27,524 nucleotides of DNA, from positions 1-27,524 of the forward strand of contig DOQG01000050.1 of the NCBI GenBank assembly GCA_003512525.1, read 5' to 3'. A program made the position numbers and the translations under genes. Origin of the DNA: Oscillospiraceae bacterium (GTDB taxonomy: Bacteria; Bacillota; Clostridia; Oscillospirales; Ruminococcaceae). Below, piece after piece: positions 1-7,873 of this stretch. The notes beneath the pieces were generated by a model. The model was not told where the DNA came from and did not search any database. It was given only the letters and a program-made list of their open reading frames with translations. Each line of letters begins with the position of its first letter. The first letter of the stretch is position 1.

Positions 1-43
1 AACTTGACAATGAGAGAAAATATGCAAAAATTCTTTGTGATGG

Positions 44-72
44 TTGACAATACCACATTCCTGTGCTAAAAT
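44..72 (+). promoter_or_regulatory. Sigma-A promoter of the lipoprotein leader
   Basis: A perfect -35 TTGACA (44-49), a 17-bp spacer and a -10 TAAAAT (67-72). Transcription should begin near 79, exactly where the long inverted repeat starts, so the RNA would open with a hairpin. This is the only good promoter seen upstream of the lipoprotein gene at 257. Confidence 0.7.
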
Positions 73-78
73 AAAACT

Positions 79-237
79 GCGACACAATTCAATATTTAAA
101 CTGTACAAGTATTCATTTTTACTACGGTAAAAGTGCATGCTCTATTTTCGTATACTTGTACAGGATATGAATTGTGTCGCAGCAATCGGAGTTGTGCATT
201 TTTCGGTGCGTGGCTTCGGCTGCGCACTTTTTTATTT
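79..237 (+). ncRNA. Candidate structured leader or small RNA
   Basis: About 160 nt between a predicted start site and an intrinsic terminator. The arms TGCGACACAATTCA (78-91) and CTGTACAAGTAT (101-112) are exactly complementary to 168-181 and 152-163, giving a 26-bp stem broken by one internal loop (92-100 opposite 164-167). A smaller hairpin (TTTTAC 117-122 with GTAAAA 127-132) sits in the apical loop. The terminator at 206-237 ends the RNA just before the ribosome binding site of the lipoprotein gene. It may be a free sRNA or an attenuated 5' leader. I do not recognise the family, and the central loop looks too small for 6S RNA. Confidence 0.45.
206..237 (+). terminator. Intrinsic terminator with UUCG tetraloop, upstream of the lipoprotein gene
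   Basis: A nine-bp stem (206-214 with 219-227, including two G-U pairs) is capped by TTCG and followed by TTTTTTATTT. It lies between the promoter at 44-72 and the start codon at 257. Transcription of the lipoprotein gene would therefore require read-through or antitermination. Confidence 0.7.
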
Positions 238-256
238 CAGAAAGGAATATGAAAAT

Positions 257-1243
257 ATGAAAGCGAAAAAATTTTCAGCGGTTGCTACAGCGGTTGCACT
301 TTTGATCTCAATGACCGCCTGCGCAGGCACAGGCAATGAGCAGGCAAGCAGTGCGGATAAAAGTACATCGGATATAATAGATAGTGCTACTTCTTCAGTT
401 GACGAACATACAAGTACAGAATCTGTAGAGGAAACGTCGTCAGGAAATGATAACGCTAACGATGAAAGCACCATAACGGAATCATCGGAAACTTCAGTAG
501 CTGACGCAACATCTTCAATTCCTATGAAAGAAGAAAAAATTGAAGAAAGAGATGTGTATGATGAAGACGGTAATGTGGTTGATAAAATAAAGGTTAAGGT
601 GGTTGACGGGGTTACTTACACTGTCGAGGATAAGAGTAATGAACAGCATATAATTGGCGAGGTACCACTTTATGCTAATGAGCCAGAATTCCCATATGGC
701 GAAGCTATTACGTTGGCACAGATAATGGCGGCTTTTAAAGGTTGTAATGTATCTCAGCAGGAAATATTTGAGAAATACGTTAAGTTTTATGATCCTAGTG
801 ATTGGTATGAAGAAGATGGTATTAAAAAAGGTCCTAATTTAGAACCTGGATATTTGCTTATCGACCCAAGAACGAAAAGAGAAGATAACACCTTCACCAA
901 CACTGGCAACGAAGAATATTATACGATGAAAATATTAGATGACAACAATATAAGCTATTTCGAGTATAAAGCCGCAGGCATAGATGTTTCAGATTTCACA
1001 CAGGTAAAGGAATATATAGATAGAGGCGAAATAGCATTTGTTACCGTTGATAAAAGTTCTGACTATGATGATGTTTGGTCATGGCTAGCAGTCATTATGG
1101 GAGATAACACTATAATAGATATTTATAATTATAGAATCGATGTCGTTTTAATAGGATATATCGAAAATAAATATATCACATATAATGTTGTTGATGAAAA
1201 ACTGTATAGCTATAACAAAATTGGTTCTTTAATGGGGTTATAA
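257..1243 (+). CDS. Lipoprotein with degenerate peptidase C39-like domain
   Basis: A 328-residue secreted lipoprotein. The ATG at 257 was chosen because it follows AGAAAGGA and starts a typical signal peptide with lipobox MTAC (lipidated Cys22); the reading frame is open further upstream but without a signal. Residues 25-90 are a Ser/Thr/Glu-rich linker. Residues 133-328 resemble the C39-like (C39_2) fold, with EVPLY, then FPYGEAITLAQ, and near the end VVLIGY (296-301). In active members the first motif is YPTGCES and the last is EHCVVLVGY. Here the Cys is absent and the His position is Ile294, so peptidase activity is unlikely and a binding role is plausible. The second half is clearly AT-richer than neighbouring genes, which suggests acquisition. 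Confidence 0.7.
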   Translation: MKAKKFSAVATAVALLISMTACAGTGNEQASSADKSTSDIIDSATSSVDEHTSTESVEETSSGNDNANDESTITESSETSVADATSSIPMKEEKIEERDVYDEDGNVVDKIKVKVVDGVTYTVEDKSNEQHIIGEVPLYANEPEFPYGEAITLAQIMAAFKGCNVSQQEIFEKYVKFYDPSDWYEEDGIKKGPNLEPGYLLIDPRTKREDNTFTNTGNEEYYTMKILDDNNISYFEYKAAGIDVSDFTQVKEYIDRGEIAFVTVDKSSDYDDVWSWLAVIMGDNTIIDIYNYRIDVVLIGYIENKYITYNVVDEKLYSYNKIGSLMGL

Positions 1244-1245
1244 AA

Positions 1246-1521
1246 ATTCAACAAATCTCATACCTGCACGAAATGTGCCCGTTGGACGAAAACGCAAAGC
1301 AAATACTCTCCGACTGCTTTGACAAAATGAAACTGTCCGCAAGAGCATATGACAGGATACTTAAAGTCGCGCGCACATGCGCAGACCTTGCGGGAGGCGA
1401 GATAATAAGGCGGCAGGATATAACTGCGGCTTTAAATTTCAGAAGTCTTGACAGGAAGTATTGGAGGCACGGTAAAATAACCATTATTTTACCACTTTAT
1501 CATCTTTATACAGGGCTGTGA
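1246..1521 (+). pseudogene. 3' fragment of yifB/comM (Mg-chelatase-like ATPase)
   Basis: The frame from 1246 encodes the extreme C-terminus of the YifB/ComM AAA+ family. It has CPLDENAK, then LSARAYDRILKVARTCADL, and ends with RSLDRKYW (ending at 1466), the family's usual terminal motif. Full-length YifB is about 500 residues; only about 75 codons remain. The Walker motifs and Lon-like domain are missing, and the fragment begins directly after the lipoprotein stop codon. A short run-on tail leads to a stop at 1521. The simplest reading is that an insertion or recombination carrying the lipoprotein gene removed the 5' part. An internal ATG at 1273 exists, but function is unlikely. Confidence 0.75.
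1471..1493 (+). terminator. Perfect hairpin at the end of the yifB fragment
   Basis: GGTAAAATAA (1471-1480) and TTATTTTACC (1484-1493) form a 10-bp stem with a 3-nt loop, directly after the RSLDRKYW codons. The downstream run is only moderately T-rich (ACTTTATCATC), so it is a possible terminator and not a certain one. Confidence 0.4.
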
Positions 1522-1630
1522 AATATCAGATAAATCAATCTCGTTTTACAACCGCATAATTATTTCATTTCTAAGTTTGTCAATCTGTTGTGTGTAAGTA
1601 AGAAAAGGCTTTGGCGTTTTATAAATCCCC

Positions 1631-1664
1631 AAAAAAGTAAAAGGGAGTTTCCGCAGAAACTCCC
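1631..1664 (-). terminator. Intrinsic terminator
   Basis: A nine-bp perfect stem with a 4-nt loop followed on the minus strand by TTTTACTTTTTT. It ends the candidate sRNA and would also catch read-through from the yicC operon. The stretch 1739-1880 between it and the yicC stop shows no further gene. Confidence 0.75.
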
Positions 1665-1703
1665 TCGGTAGCAGTCCACACGGGTTTCTGTAACTCGATC
1701 ACT
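1631..1703 (-). ncRNA. Candidate 73-nt small RNA
   Basis: The RNA would run from the start site near 1703 to an intrinsic terminator (GGGAGTTTC/GAAACTCCC stem, 1664-1643, then TTTTACTTTTTT ending at 1631). Its 5' part contains CAGAAACCC (1690-1682), which can pair with GGGAGTTTCTG (1664-1654) and so compete with the terminator stem. Only the yifB fragment, on the other strand, follows. The mutually exclusive hairpins suggest either a switch-like RNA left after its target gene was lost, or a base-pairing sRNA. Family not recognised. Confidence 0.5.
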
Positions 1704-1709
1704 TTGTAC

Positions 1710-1738
1710 ATAATATCACTTTACAACAAATTTGTCAA
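1710..1738 (-). promoter_or_regulatory. Promoter for the minus-strand candidate sRNA
   Basis: On the minus strand, TTGACA (1738-1733), a 17-bp spacer and TATTAT (1715-1710). The predicted start is near 1703. No minus-strand gene lies downstream, so the promoter appears to serve a short RNA. Confidence 0.65.
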
Positions 1739-1880
1739 GCGGTAAATATGCGATATTATTATATTCCGTTTGCACTAAAATAATTACTGTTACTCAAACT
1801 ATCGTCAATATCCGCCGGTAACGGAGGTGTAGCAAAACTCAAACTGTCAGAACGGCGAATTTGAGGCGGCTCACAGCCGC

Positions 1881-2759
1881 TTACTCAATGTTCTGTATCT
1901 GTTCCCTAATCTTCTCAATCTCGCTCTTCATATCCACAACAAGTCTTGTTATGCGGATATCTGCGGCCTTTGAGCCGATAGTGTTGGTTTCCCTGTTGAT
2001 CTCCTGCACTAGGAAATCAAGCTTTCTGCCTATCTCCTTGTCGCTGTCGAGCATTGAGCGCAGCTGTGAAAGGTGTGAGTGCAGACGTACCGTTTCTTCG
2101 TCAACGGCTGTCTTTTCGGAGAATATAGCCGCCTCGGTGAGTATCCTCTGCTCGTCAATATCCGATGAGCCGAGTATCTCTTTGAGTTTGTCCTCTAATC
2201 TCTTACGGTATGCGGCGGTGCTTTCGGGTGAGTAAATTTCGACCTTGCTTACCATATCCTCTATTACATCTGCCTTTTCGAGTACGTCAGCCTTGAGTGC
2301 CGCACCCTCTGTTTCACGCATTGCTATGAACTTGTCGAGTGCCGAGCTTACGACCGATGAAATATCAGCCCAGAGCTGTTCCTCGTCTGTTTCTTCCTTT
2401 ATCACCGTGAATATATCGGGTATTCTGAAAAGGTCGGAGGCGGAGAGGTCGTCCGTTATGCCGAGGTCGGGAGCGATAGTGCGGATAGCTTCTATGTACT
2501 GTGAGGCTACCTGCTCGTTTACCTTTACCGAGGTGTCCTTTATATCTATGTTGTAAACGAGGAGCGACAGCTCGACCTTACCTCTTGTTATCTTTTCCTT
2601 GAGCATTGTTTTCAGCTTAGGCTCAAGGTACTGGTAGTTGCGTGGGAGCTTTGACGAAAATTCAAAGAACTTGTGATTGACACTTCTGATTTCGGCTATT
2701 ATTTCTCTGCCGTTTATTACAGCTTGCTCTCTGCCGAAACCCGTCATACTTCTTATCAT
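1881..2759 (-). CDS. yicC: YicC/YloC family endoribonuclease
   Basis: A 292-residue protein, full length for the YicC family (E. coli YicC, B. subtilis YloC), which cleaves RNA and affects stationary-phase fitness. Both conserved ends are present: MIRSMTGFGR at the N-terminus with RSVNHKFFEF following, and GRKLDFLVQEINRETNTIGSK near residues 245-265, with the usual DMKSEIEKIREQIQN C-terminus. A long charged helical middle region is typical. The ribosome binding site is GAAAGGA. It lies 70 nt downstream of the PLP-enzyme gene and is probably the last gene of the minus-strand operon. The usual Clostridia neighbours (remA, gmk) are not here. Confidence 0.92.
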   Translation of the reverse strand: MIRSMTGFGREQAVINGREIIAEIRSVNHKFFEFSSKLPRNYQYLEPKLKTMLKEKITRGKVELSLLVYNIDIKDTSVKVNEQVASQYIEAIRTIAPDLGITDDLSASDLFRIPDIFTVIKEETDEEQLWADISSVVSSALDKFIAMRETEGAALKADVLEKADVIEDMVSKVEIYSPESTAAYRKRLEDKLKEILGSSDIDEQRILTEAAIFSEKTAVDEETVRLHSHLSQLRSMLDSDKEIGRKLDFLVQEINRETNTIGSKAADIRITRLVVDMKSEIEKIREQIQNIE

Positions 2760-2829
2760 AGTGGGTATCCTTTCTGTTTTTATATTTCTCTGTTGGGGAG
2801 CTACGCCACAAACCCCATTTATAGATATA

Positions 2830-4089
2830 TTATATTTTCAGTTCGCCGCTTTCAAGCATTGATTGTGCGGCAAGTAATATTCCTGTTTTGCCGGACGGAT
2901 AGGTGATACCGCCCTGCAGCCATACGGCATATGGTTCTCTCAGCGGTGCGTCTGCGGAAAGCTCAATGCTTGCGCCCATTGTAAATGCACCCGCCGCCAT
3001 TATGACCTTGCTGTCATATCCGGGCATATCCCACGGCTCGGGAGTTGCCATAGAGTCAACCGGCGATCCGCCCTGAATGCCCTTGCAGAACGCGCAGAGC
3101 GCATCGGGTGTGCCGAGCTTTATCGCGGCGATTATATCCGTCCTGTCATGGTCGTACTTCGGGAATGTTTCATAACCGAGCAGTGAGAAGAATGTGCAGG
3201 CGAAAACCGATGTCTTTACCGCGCTTTCAACTATCTGTGGAGCTAAGAAGAAGCCGAGGTACATACCTCTGTTCTCATCGAGTGAACAGCCGACCTCTTT
3301 ACCTGTTCCGACTGTTGTCAGACGGTAGCTGCACAGCTCTATCAGATCCTTTCTGCCTGCTATGTAGCCGCCTGTGCGGGCAATAGCACCGCCGGGATTT
3401 TTGATAAGACTGCCGATTATAAGATCTGCGCCGACCTCGGTAGGCTCGCGCTTTTCCACAAACTCGCCGTAGCAGTTATCGACCATTATAATTGCGTCAC
3501 TGTTTACGCTTCTGACAGCACTGATTATCTCGCCTATCTTGTCTACAGAAAGCGACTCGCGGAGCGAATAACCCCTCGAACGCTGGATATATGCTACCTT
3601 ACAGTCCTTTGCGGCTGCCGCCTTTATACCGTCAAGGTCGGGCGTACCGTCAGGGAGCAGATCCACCTGCGCATACTTTACACCGAACTCCTTAAGTGAG
3701 CCGCCGTGTTCGCCGTTTATTACCTCTGTCAACGTGTCATAGGGTGCGCCTGTTACGCAGAGCAGTGTGTCGTTCGGACGGAGTATGCCGAACAGGGCAG
3801 TGGAGAGTGTATGCGTACCGTTTACAAAGCTGTGACGGACAAGTGCGTCCTCGGTATGGAAAACCTCGGCATATACCATGTCGAGCTTATCTCTGCCATC
3901 ATCGTTATAGCCGTATCCGATAGTGCCTTTAAGGTGCATTTCGCTGACACGGTTGTTTATAAATGCCGAGAGTACCTTGTTTCCGTTGTACTCTGCGGTT
4001 TCGCTGATTTTTGCAAACTGCGCCGAGGCAAGCTCTTCGGCTTTCTTTGCGGTTTCAAGCAGTCTGCTGTCAATATTGAAAAATTCCAT
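2830..4089 (-). CDS. Methionine gamma-lyase/aluminium-resistance family PLP enzyme
   Basis: A 419-residue fold-type I PLP enzyme of the family annotated as methionine gamma-lyase family or aluminium resistance protein (B. subtilis YnbB). The cofactor Lys230 lies in IGSLIKNPGG, and Asp204 in IMVDNCYGEF should contact the pyridine nitrogen. HTLSTALFGILRPND and TGAPYDTL (100-120) form the cofactor phosphate region. The family is related to Cys/Met metabolism lyases, but its substrate is not established, so a C-S lyase role is an inference. The start follows GAGG and lies 2 nt after the GNAT stop codon, so the two genes are co-translated. Confidence 0.9.
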   Translation of the reverse strand: MEFFNIDSRLLETAKKAEELASAQFAKISETAEYNGNKVLSAFINNRVSEMHLKGTIGYGYNDDGRDKLDMVYAEVFHTEDALVRHSFVNGTHTLSTALFGILRPNDTLLCVTGAPYDTLTEVINGEHGGSLKEFGVKYAQVDLLPDGTPDLDGIKAAAAKDCKVAYIQRSRGYSLRESLSVDKIGEIISAVRSVNSDAIIMVDNCYGEFVEKREPTEVGADLIIGSLIKNPGGAIARTGGYIAGRKDLIELCSYRLTTVGTGKEVGCSLDENRGMYLGFFLAPQIVESAVKTSVFACTFFSLLGYETFPKYDHDRTDIIAAIKLGTPDALCAFCKGIQGGSPVDSMATPEPWDMPGYDSKVIMAAGAFTMGASIELSADAPLREPYAVWLQGGITYPSGKTGILLAAQSMLESGELKI

Positions 4090-4091
4090 TT

Positions 4092-4805
4092 TTATCCTCT
4101 TGCTATTTCATACGCTGTGCCTGTCGCCGTAAAACCGCAGTTTATATAGAACTGCCGGACGTTTTTCTTGCAGGCAAGCGTTATTTTTCTGTTGTCAAGT
4201 AACCGGGCGGCACTGCTAAGAAGCGCCTTTCCGACACCGTTTTTCTGCATATCCCGTCTTACTGCGATGTGGGACAGAAAGCAACTTTTATCATCGCCGT
4301 AAAGCACTGTCGCAGTCGCAACGGGAATATCACCGCTGTACATTACTATAAGTCGCGAAACGTCGTGACGTACACGGTGACAGGTGTCGGCGTACCAGTC
4401 ATCAAACTGATTATCGCTGAGAGCAAATCCGCTTTTCAGTATCTCAAATACAGTGCGGTAATCCTCAGTAAATTCCGCTTTCAGCAGATCGTTACACACG
4501 GCAGGCATTTTGCCCGATGTCATTATATAAAGCGTTTCGGATTTTTCCGAAAGTCTGATATCCGACATTACAGCCCTCGCGCCGAGCATATCGGAAAACG
4601 CAAGCAGGCTTTCTGTATCTGCATTTTCATTACCGTGAACATAAAGCTCACCGCCGTAATAAAGCGCAAGAGTATTATTGCCCTCATAGAATGTGCAGAA
4701 GTCGTACCCTGTGCCGTAAGCCCTGTAATACGCATTTATCCGCCCGACTATCACATTGTCTGACAGATAATCGGGCGGCAGTGCGCCGTATATTCTTTTT
4801 ATCAT
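4092..4805 (-). CDS. GNAT family N-acetyltransferase
   Basis: A 237-residue protein. The ATG at 4805 overlaps the stop of the upstream M42 gene as ATGA, which argues for translational coupling and against the longer upstream reading. The C-terminal half carries the GNAT core: IPVATATVLY strand, then FLSHIAVRRDMQKNGVGKALLS (acetyl-CoA-binding Q/RxxGxG/A loop, about residues 180-200) and a final FYINCGF motif. The N-terminal 120 residues are less conserved and may be a second degenerate GNAT-like unit. The substrate cannot be read from sequence. Confidence 0.85.
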   Translation of the reverse strand: MIKRIYGALPPDYLSDNVIVGRINAYYRAYGTGYDFCTFYEGNNTLALYYGGELYVHGNENADTESLLAFSDMLGARAVMSDIRLSEKSETLYIMTSGKMPAVCNDLLKAEFTEDYRTVFEILKSGFALSDNQFDDWYADTCHRVRHDVSRLIVMYSGDIPVATATVLYGDDKSCFLSHIAVRRDMQKNGVGKALLSSAARLLDNRKITLACKKNVRQFYINCGFTATGTAYEIARG

Positions 4806-5827
4806 TTTTCCGCAAGCGCAAGATACATTGCATATGCAAGCGTTGCGGTGCTTTGTACATCGCTTTTCTTTATCATACATGACGGTGAGTGCAGATATCT
4901 GCACGGAACGGACAGTGCTACCGTCCTTATACCGCCGACAGAGGTATGAATTGCGCCGCTGTCGTTACCGCCTGCAACCAGCGTCTTTGTCTGACAGGGA
5001 ACACCTATCTTCTTTGCCTTTTCAAAGCCGAGGTGATAAAGCTCACGGTCGTATATAGTACCTCTGTCCATATAGCTTACCACGCAGCCCTTGCCAAGCT
5101 CGCATACACGCTTTTCGCCGTCATTGCCCGAAAAGTCGCAGGCCGTGGTGGTTTCAAGCACGATAGCATAATCGGGCTTTACCGTGTAAGCGGCAACCTT
5201 TGCACCCCTTGTGCCTATCTCCTCCTGCACAGTAAACACGCAGGTAACGTCATATGGCAGATCCTTATTCAGCATATCTATCATTATGGCACAGCCTATC
5301 CTGTCGTCAAGCGCTTTTTCACGCAGATAGCCGTTGCCAAGCTCGGTATAGTCGCTCTTAAAATATGCGCAGTCACCGGGCGAAACGTATTTTTCCGCTT
5401 CTGCTTTTGATGAAGCGCCGATGTCTATTGTCAGTGTGTCAAGCTTTACCGGGTTATCGCGCTCTTTGGGCGACTGCTGGTGAACTGCTTTACCGCCGAC
5501 TACTCCGACAGTGCCGTTTTTGAAGTGCAGCTGTCTGCCTATAACGACCTCGGGGTTTATTCCGCCGACAGTCGTGAATTTCAGATTACCGTCATCGGTG
5601 ATATAGGTCACGATAAATCCGACCTCGTCCTGATGGGCGGCAAGCATGACCTTGTTTTTCGGCGTCTTAGCACCCTTTTTATTTACTATGATGTTGCCCA
5701 GCGGGTCGATCTTTGTATCACAGTCGGAGGGGAGCAGTGACAGTATCAGCTTTGTTACATCACTCTCATCACCGCTTGTACCGTCGGCAAGGCACAGCTT
5801 CTTTATGATATCAAATAATTCAGCCAT
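4802..5827 (-). CDS. M42 family metallopeptidase (first copy by position)
   Basis: A 341-residue cytosolic dinuclear-metal aminopeptidase (glutamyl aminopeptidase/TET-forming M42 family). All expected ligands are visible: His65 and Asp67 (AAHQDEVGF), Asp174 (ALDDRIG), the Glu202/Glu203 pair (QEEIGTRGA), Asp231 and His313 (YLHSP). The ATG at 5827 has GGCGGTG at a suitable distance; a GTG at 5836 is possible. It overlaps the stop of the preceding M42 gene by 8 nt, so the two paralogues are coupled. A role in final peptide breakdown, possibly as a hetero-oligomer with its neighbour, is inferred. Confidence 0.9.
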   Translation of the reverse strand: MAELFDIIKKLCLADGTSGDESDVTKLILSLLPSDCDTKIDPLGNIIVNKKGAKTPKNKVMLAAHQDEVGFIVTYITDDGNLKFTTVGGINPEVVIGRQLHFKNGTVGVVGGKAVHQQSPKERDNPVKLDTLTIDIGASSKAEAEKYVSPGDCAYFKSDYTELGNGYLREKALDDRIGCAIMIDMLNKDLPYDVTCVFTVQEEIGTRGAKVAAYTVKPDYAIVLETTTACDFSGNDGEKRVCELGKGCVVSYMDRGTIYDRELYHLGFEKAKKIGVPCQTKTLVAGGNDSGAIHTSVGGIRTVALSVPCRYLHSPSCMIKKSDVQSTATLAYAMYLALAEK

Positions 5828-6848
5828 TAGCGACACCGCCTTTCATGGCAAAAGCCGCGATCAGCTTTGCTGTGGATATAACGTCCTCGGTGTCTATTAT
5901 CTCGGCGGGGGTATGCATAAATTTCAGAGGAATTGACAGCGTACACGCTTTCGCGCCCGACTTGTTCACACTCATCGTATCGGCATTTGTGCCTGTTTCT
6001 CCGCCCATAACCTCAAGCTGATACGGGATATTCTCCGTCTTAGCAAGAGCTATCAGACTGTTCGACAGCTCTCTTGAAAGTGACGGCGCTATGCCTATCA
6101 TAACGCCCTTTGACATATCGGCACATTTTGCCCTGTCACTGTCGGGAGTTTTCGCAAAGCTTACGTCCATTTCAAGAACATAGTCGGGATCAAGGTCATA
6201 TACCGCTATCTTTGCGCCGCGTTCGCCTGTTTCTTCCTGAGTGGTGAACGATACGTCAAGGTCGAACATAAGCTCCTTACCTTTAAGCATTTCAAGAGCA
6301 ACCAGTATAGAAGCTACTCCGCACCTGTCGTCAAGCGCACCTGCACAGTATTTTGTGCCGAGCATAGCTGTAGGCTCACAGTCAAATGTTATCCTGTCGC
6401 CAAGCTCCATACGGCTTTCAAGCTCAGATTTCGTGTAGCCTGTGTCGATAACAAGCTCTTCTATTTTCGGCACTCCGTCACCGCTCTTTACATGAGGAGG
6501 AAGAACGGATACAACGCCCTTTACCTTTTCCTTGCCGTGGATCGTCACGCTCTGTGCCGCAAGCACACGTCTGTCAGGACCGCCTACCGCGCCGACCTTT
6601 ATAAATCCGTTATCGTCAATAAACGATACGATAAGTCCCACCCTGTCAATATGCGCATCAAGCAGCAGCTTACGTCTGTTGCCCGTACTTTTTATATGTC
6701 CGATAACGTTTCCGAAATCGTCAATGTTGCAGTCGTCCGTGTAGCTTTCAAGCATAGACAGTGCAATTTCGGACGCACTTTTTTCATCGCCCGAAACACC
6801 GTCAGCACTGCACAGACTGTACAGCATACTGTTAATATCCATTGTCAT
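5820..6848 (-). CDS. M42 family metallopeptidase (second copy)
   Basis: A 342-residue paralogue of the following gene with a complete metal site: His66/Asp68 (DAHIDRVGL), Asp173 (ALDDRCG), Glu205/Glu206 (QEETGERGA), Asp228 and His312 (FMHTP). The two copies differ around the active site (AHQDEVG against AHIDRVG, LETTTACD against LEMDVSFA), which suggests different substrate preference. It lies 14 nt after a LysR-type regulator that is probably co-transcribed. The ribosome binding site is weak (GAAAGAAAG); a second ATG at 6842 is an alternative start. Confidence 0.9.
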   Translation of the reverse strand: MTMDINSMLYSLCSADGVSGDEKSASEIALSMLESYTDDCNIDDFGNVIGHIKSTGNRRKLLLDAHIDRVGLIVSFIDDNGFIKVGAVGGPDRRVLAAQSVTIHGKEKVKGVVSVLPPHVKSGDGVPKIEELVIDTGYTKSELESRMELGDRITFDCEPTAMLGTKYCAGALDDRCGVASILVALEMLKGKELMFDLDVSFTTQEETGERGAKIAVYDLDPDYVLEMDVSFAKTPDSDRAKCADMSKGVMIGIAPSLSRELSNSLIALAKTENIPYQLEVMGGETGTNADTMSVNKSGAKACTLSIPLKFMHTPAEIIDTEDVISTAKLIAAFAMKGGVANG

Positions 6849-6862
6849 CTTTCTTTCATAGC

Positions 6863-7810
6863 TTAATATAAGCCGTCCATTTTGATCTTTTCCTTGACTC
6901 TTTCAAGCTCGGCTATAAACTGCTCGTCAAGCTTGCTTAAGCTGTAGCCCTTGGGGAAGATAAGCACGTCTTTATTTACCTTGTAGGGAATGTCACATTT
7001 CAGCTGAACCATTCCGTGCTGTTCAAGACAGCTTTTGGGAACGGGAGAAACCCACATATATGTGTTGTGCAGGTTTCCGAGCAGGTCAAACTGGCTTCCT
7101 CTTTCATAAACATAGATACGCTTTTTACGATGCTCTGCGGCATTTGCCCTTGATACCTTTGAGAATGAGAGAGATGGTGTCGAAAGATCGCCGTGTACTA
7201 TCTCGATGTAATCCTCAAGGTCGGAATATTTTACTATACTGTCCGGATTTTCCTTTGCGAGCGGGCTGTCCTTATTAACAAGAAGCTTGTATTCAAACTC
7301 CCATAAAGGGCGGTATTTCAGATTTTTTCCGTCAAGCATGGCAAAATATTGCTTTTCGTGGATATTCTGATACCTGATTATGCCCAGCTTGAAATCAAAA
7401 TTCATGATGTTGTTTATTGCGTCCATCGAATTTGTTTCCTTGAAGTTGATGGATATCTCCTTGTCGGTGTCAAGCAGGCTCACAAAGTTTGAAAATGCCT
7501 TTGTGATGTAGGTAGCTCTGGGCACTGAGATGCTGAAACGCACAGCATCATCGACCTTAGGCTTGTACAGTGATACCATTTCATCAAACTGGTCAAGCAC
7601 CGCCTTTGCATAGCCTAAAAATTCGCCGCCCTTTTCCGTCGGAGCGACCCCCTTTGTCGTCCTGCGGAATATCGTGATACCTATTTCGTTTTCCAGTTCT
7701 TTTATAGCCTTACTGAGATTAGGCTGTCCCATAAATAGATTGTTTGCCGCCTTTGTGATCGAACCGGTTTTTTCGATCTCAACCGCATATTTAAGATGCA
7801 GCAGGTTCAT
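6863..7810 (-). CDS. LysR family transcriptional regulator
   Basis: A 315-residue protein. Residues 1-60 are the LysR winged helix (LKYAVEIEKTGSITKAANNL, QPNLSKAIKELENEIG, FRRTTKGVAPTEKG). Residues about 90-300 form the periplasmic-binding-like effector domain. It reads in the same direction as the M42 genes and directly precedes them, so it may control or be co-transcribed with the peptidase operon. This is unusual, because LysR genes are more often divergent from their targets. The ligand is unknown. Confidence 0.9.
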   Translation of the reverse strand: MNLLHLKYAVEIEKTGSITKAANNLFMGQPNLSKAIKELENEIGITIFRRTTKGVAPTEKGGEFLGYAKAVLDQFDEMVSLYKPKVDDAVRFSISVPRATYITKAFSNFVSLLDTDKEISINFKETNSMDAINNIMNFDFKLGIIRYQNIHEKQYFAMLDGKNLKYRPLWEFEYKLLVNKDSPLAKENPDSIVKYSDLEDYIEIVHGDLSTPSLSFSKVSRANAAEHRKKRIYVYERGSQFDLLGNLHNTYMWVSPVPKSCLEQHGMVQLKCDIPYKVNKDVLIFPKGYSLSKLDEQFIAELERVKEKIKMDGLY

Positions 7811-7873
7811 TGAAAACCATATCCTTTCATCACAGAGGGAAAACCTCTGTTAAATTATAACCCTTTAATATAT

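Noticed and set aside
79..237. 6S RNA identity for the left-end structured RNA
   Set aside because: The size fits, but the internal loop is 9 against 4 nt, not the large open-promoter-like bubble, and a coding gene follows directly.
7832..7850. Hairpin ACAGAGG/CCTCTGT between the LysR and hydrogenase genes as a terminator
   Set aside because: The stem is only 7 bp and no U-run follows it on the minus strand, the direction of transcription.
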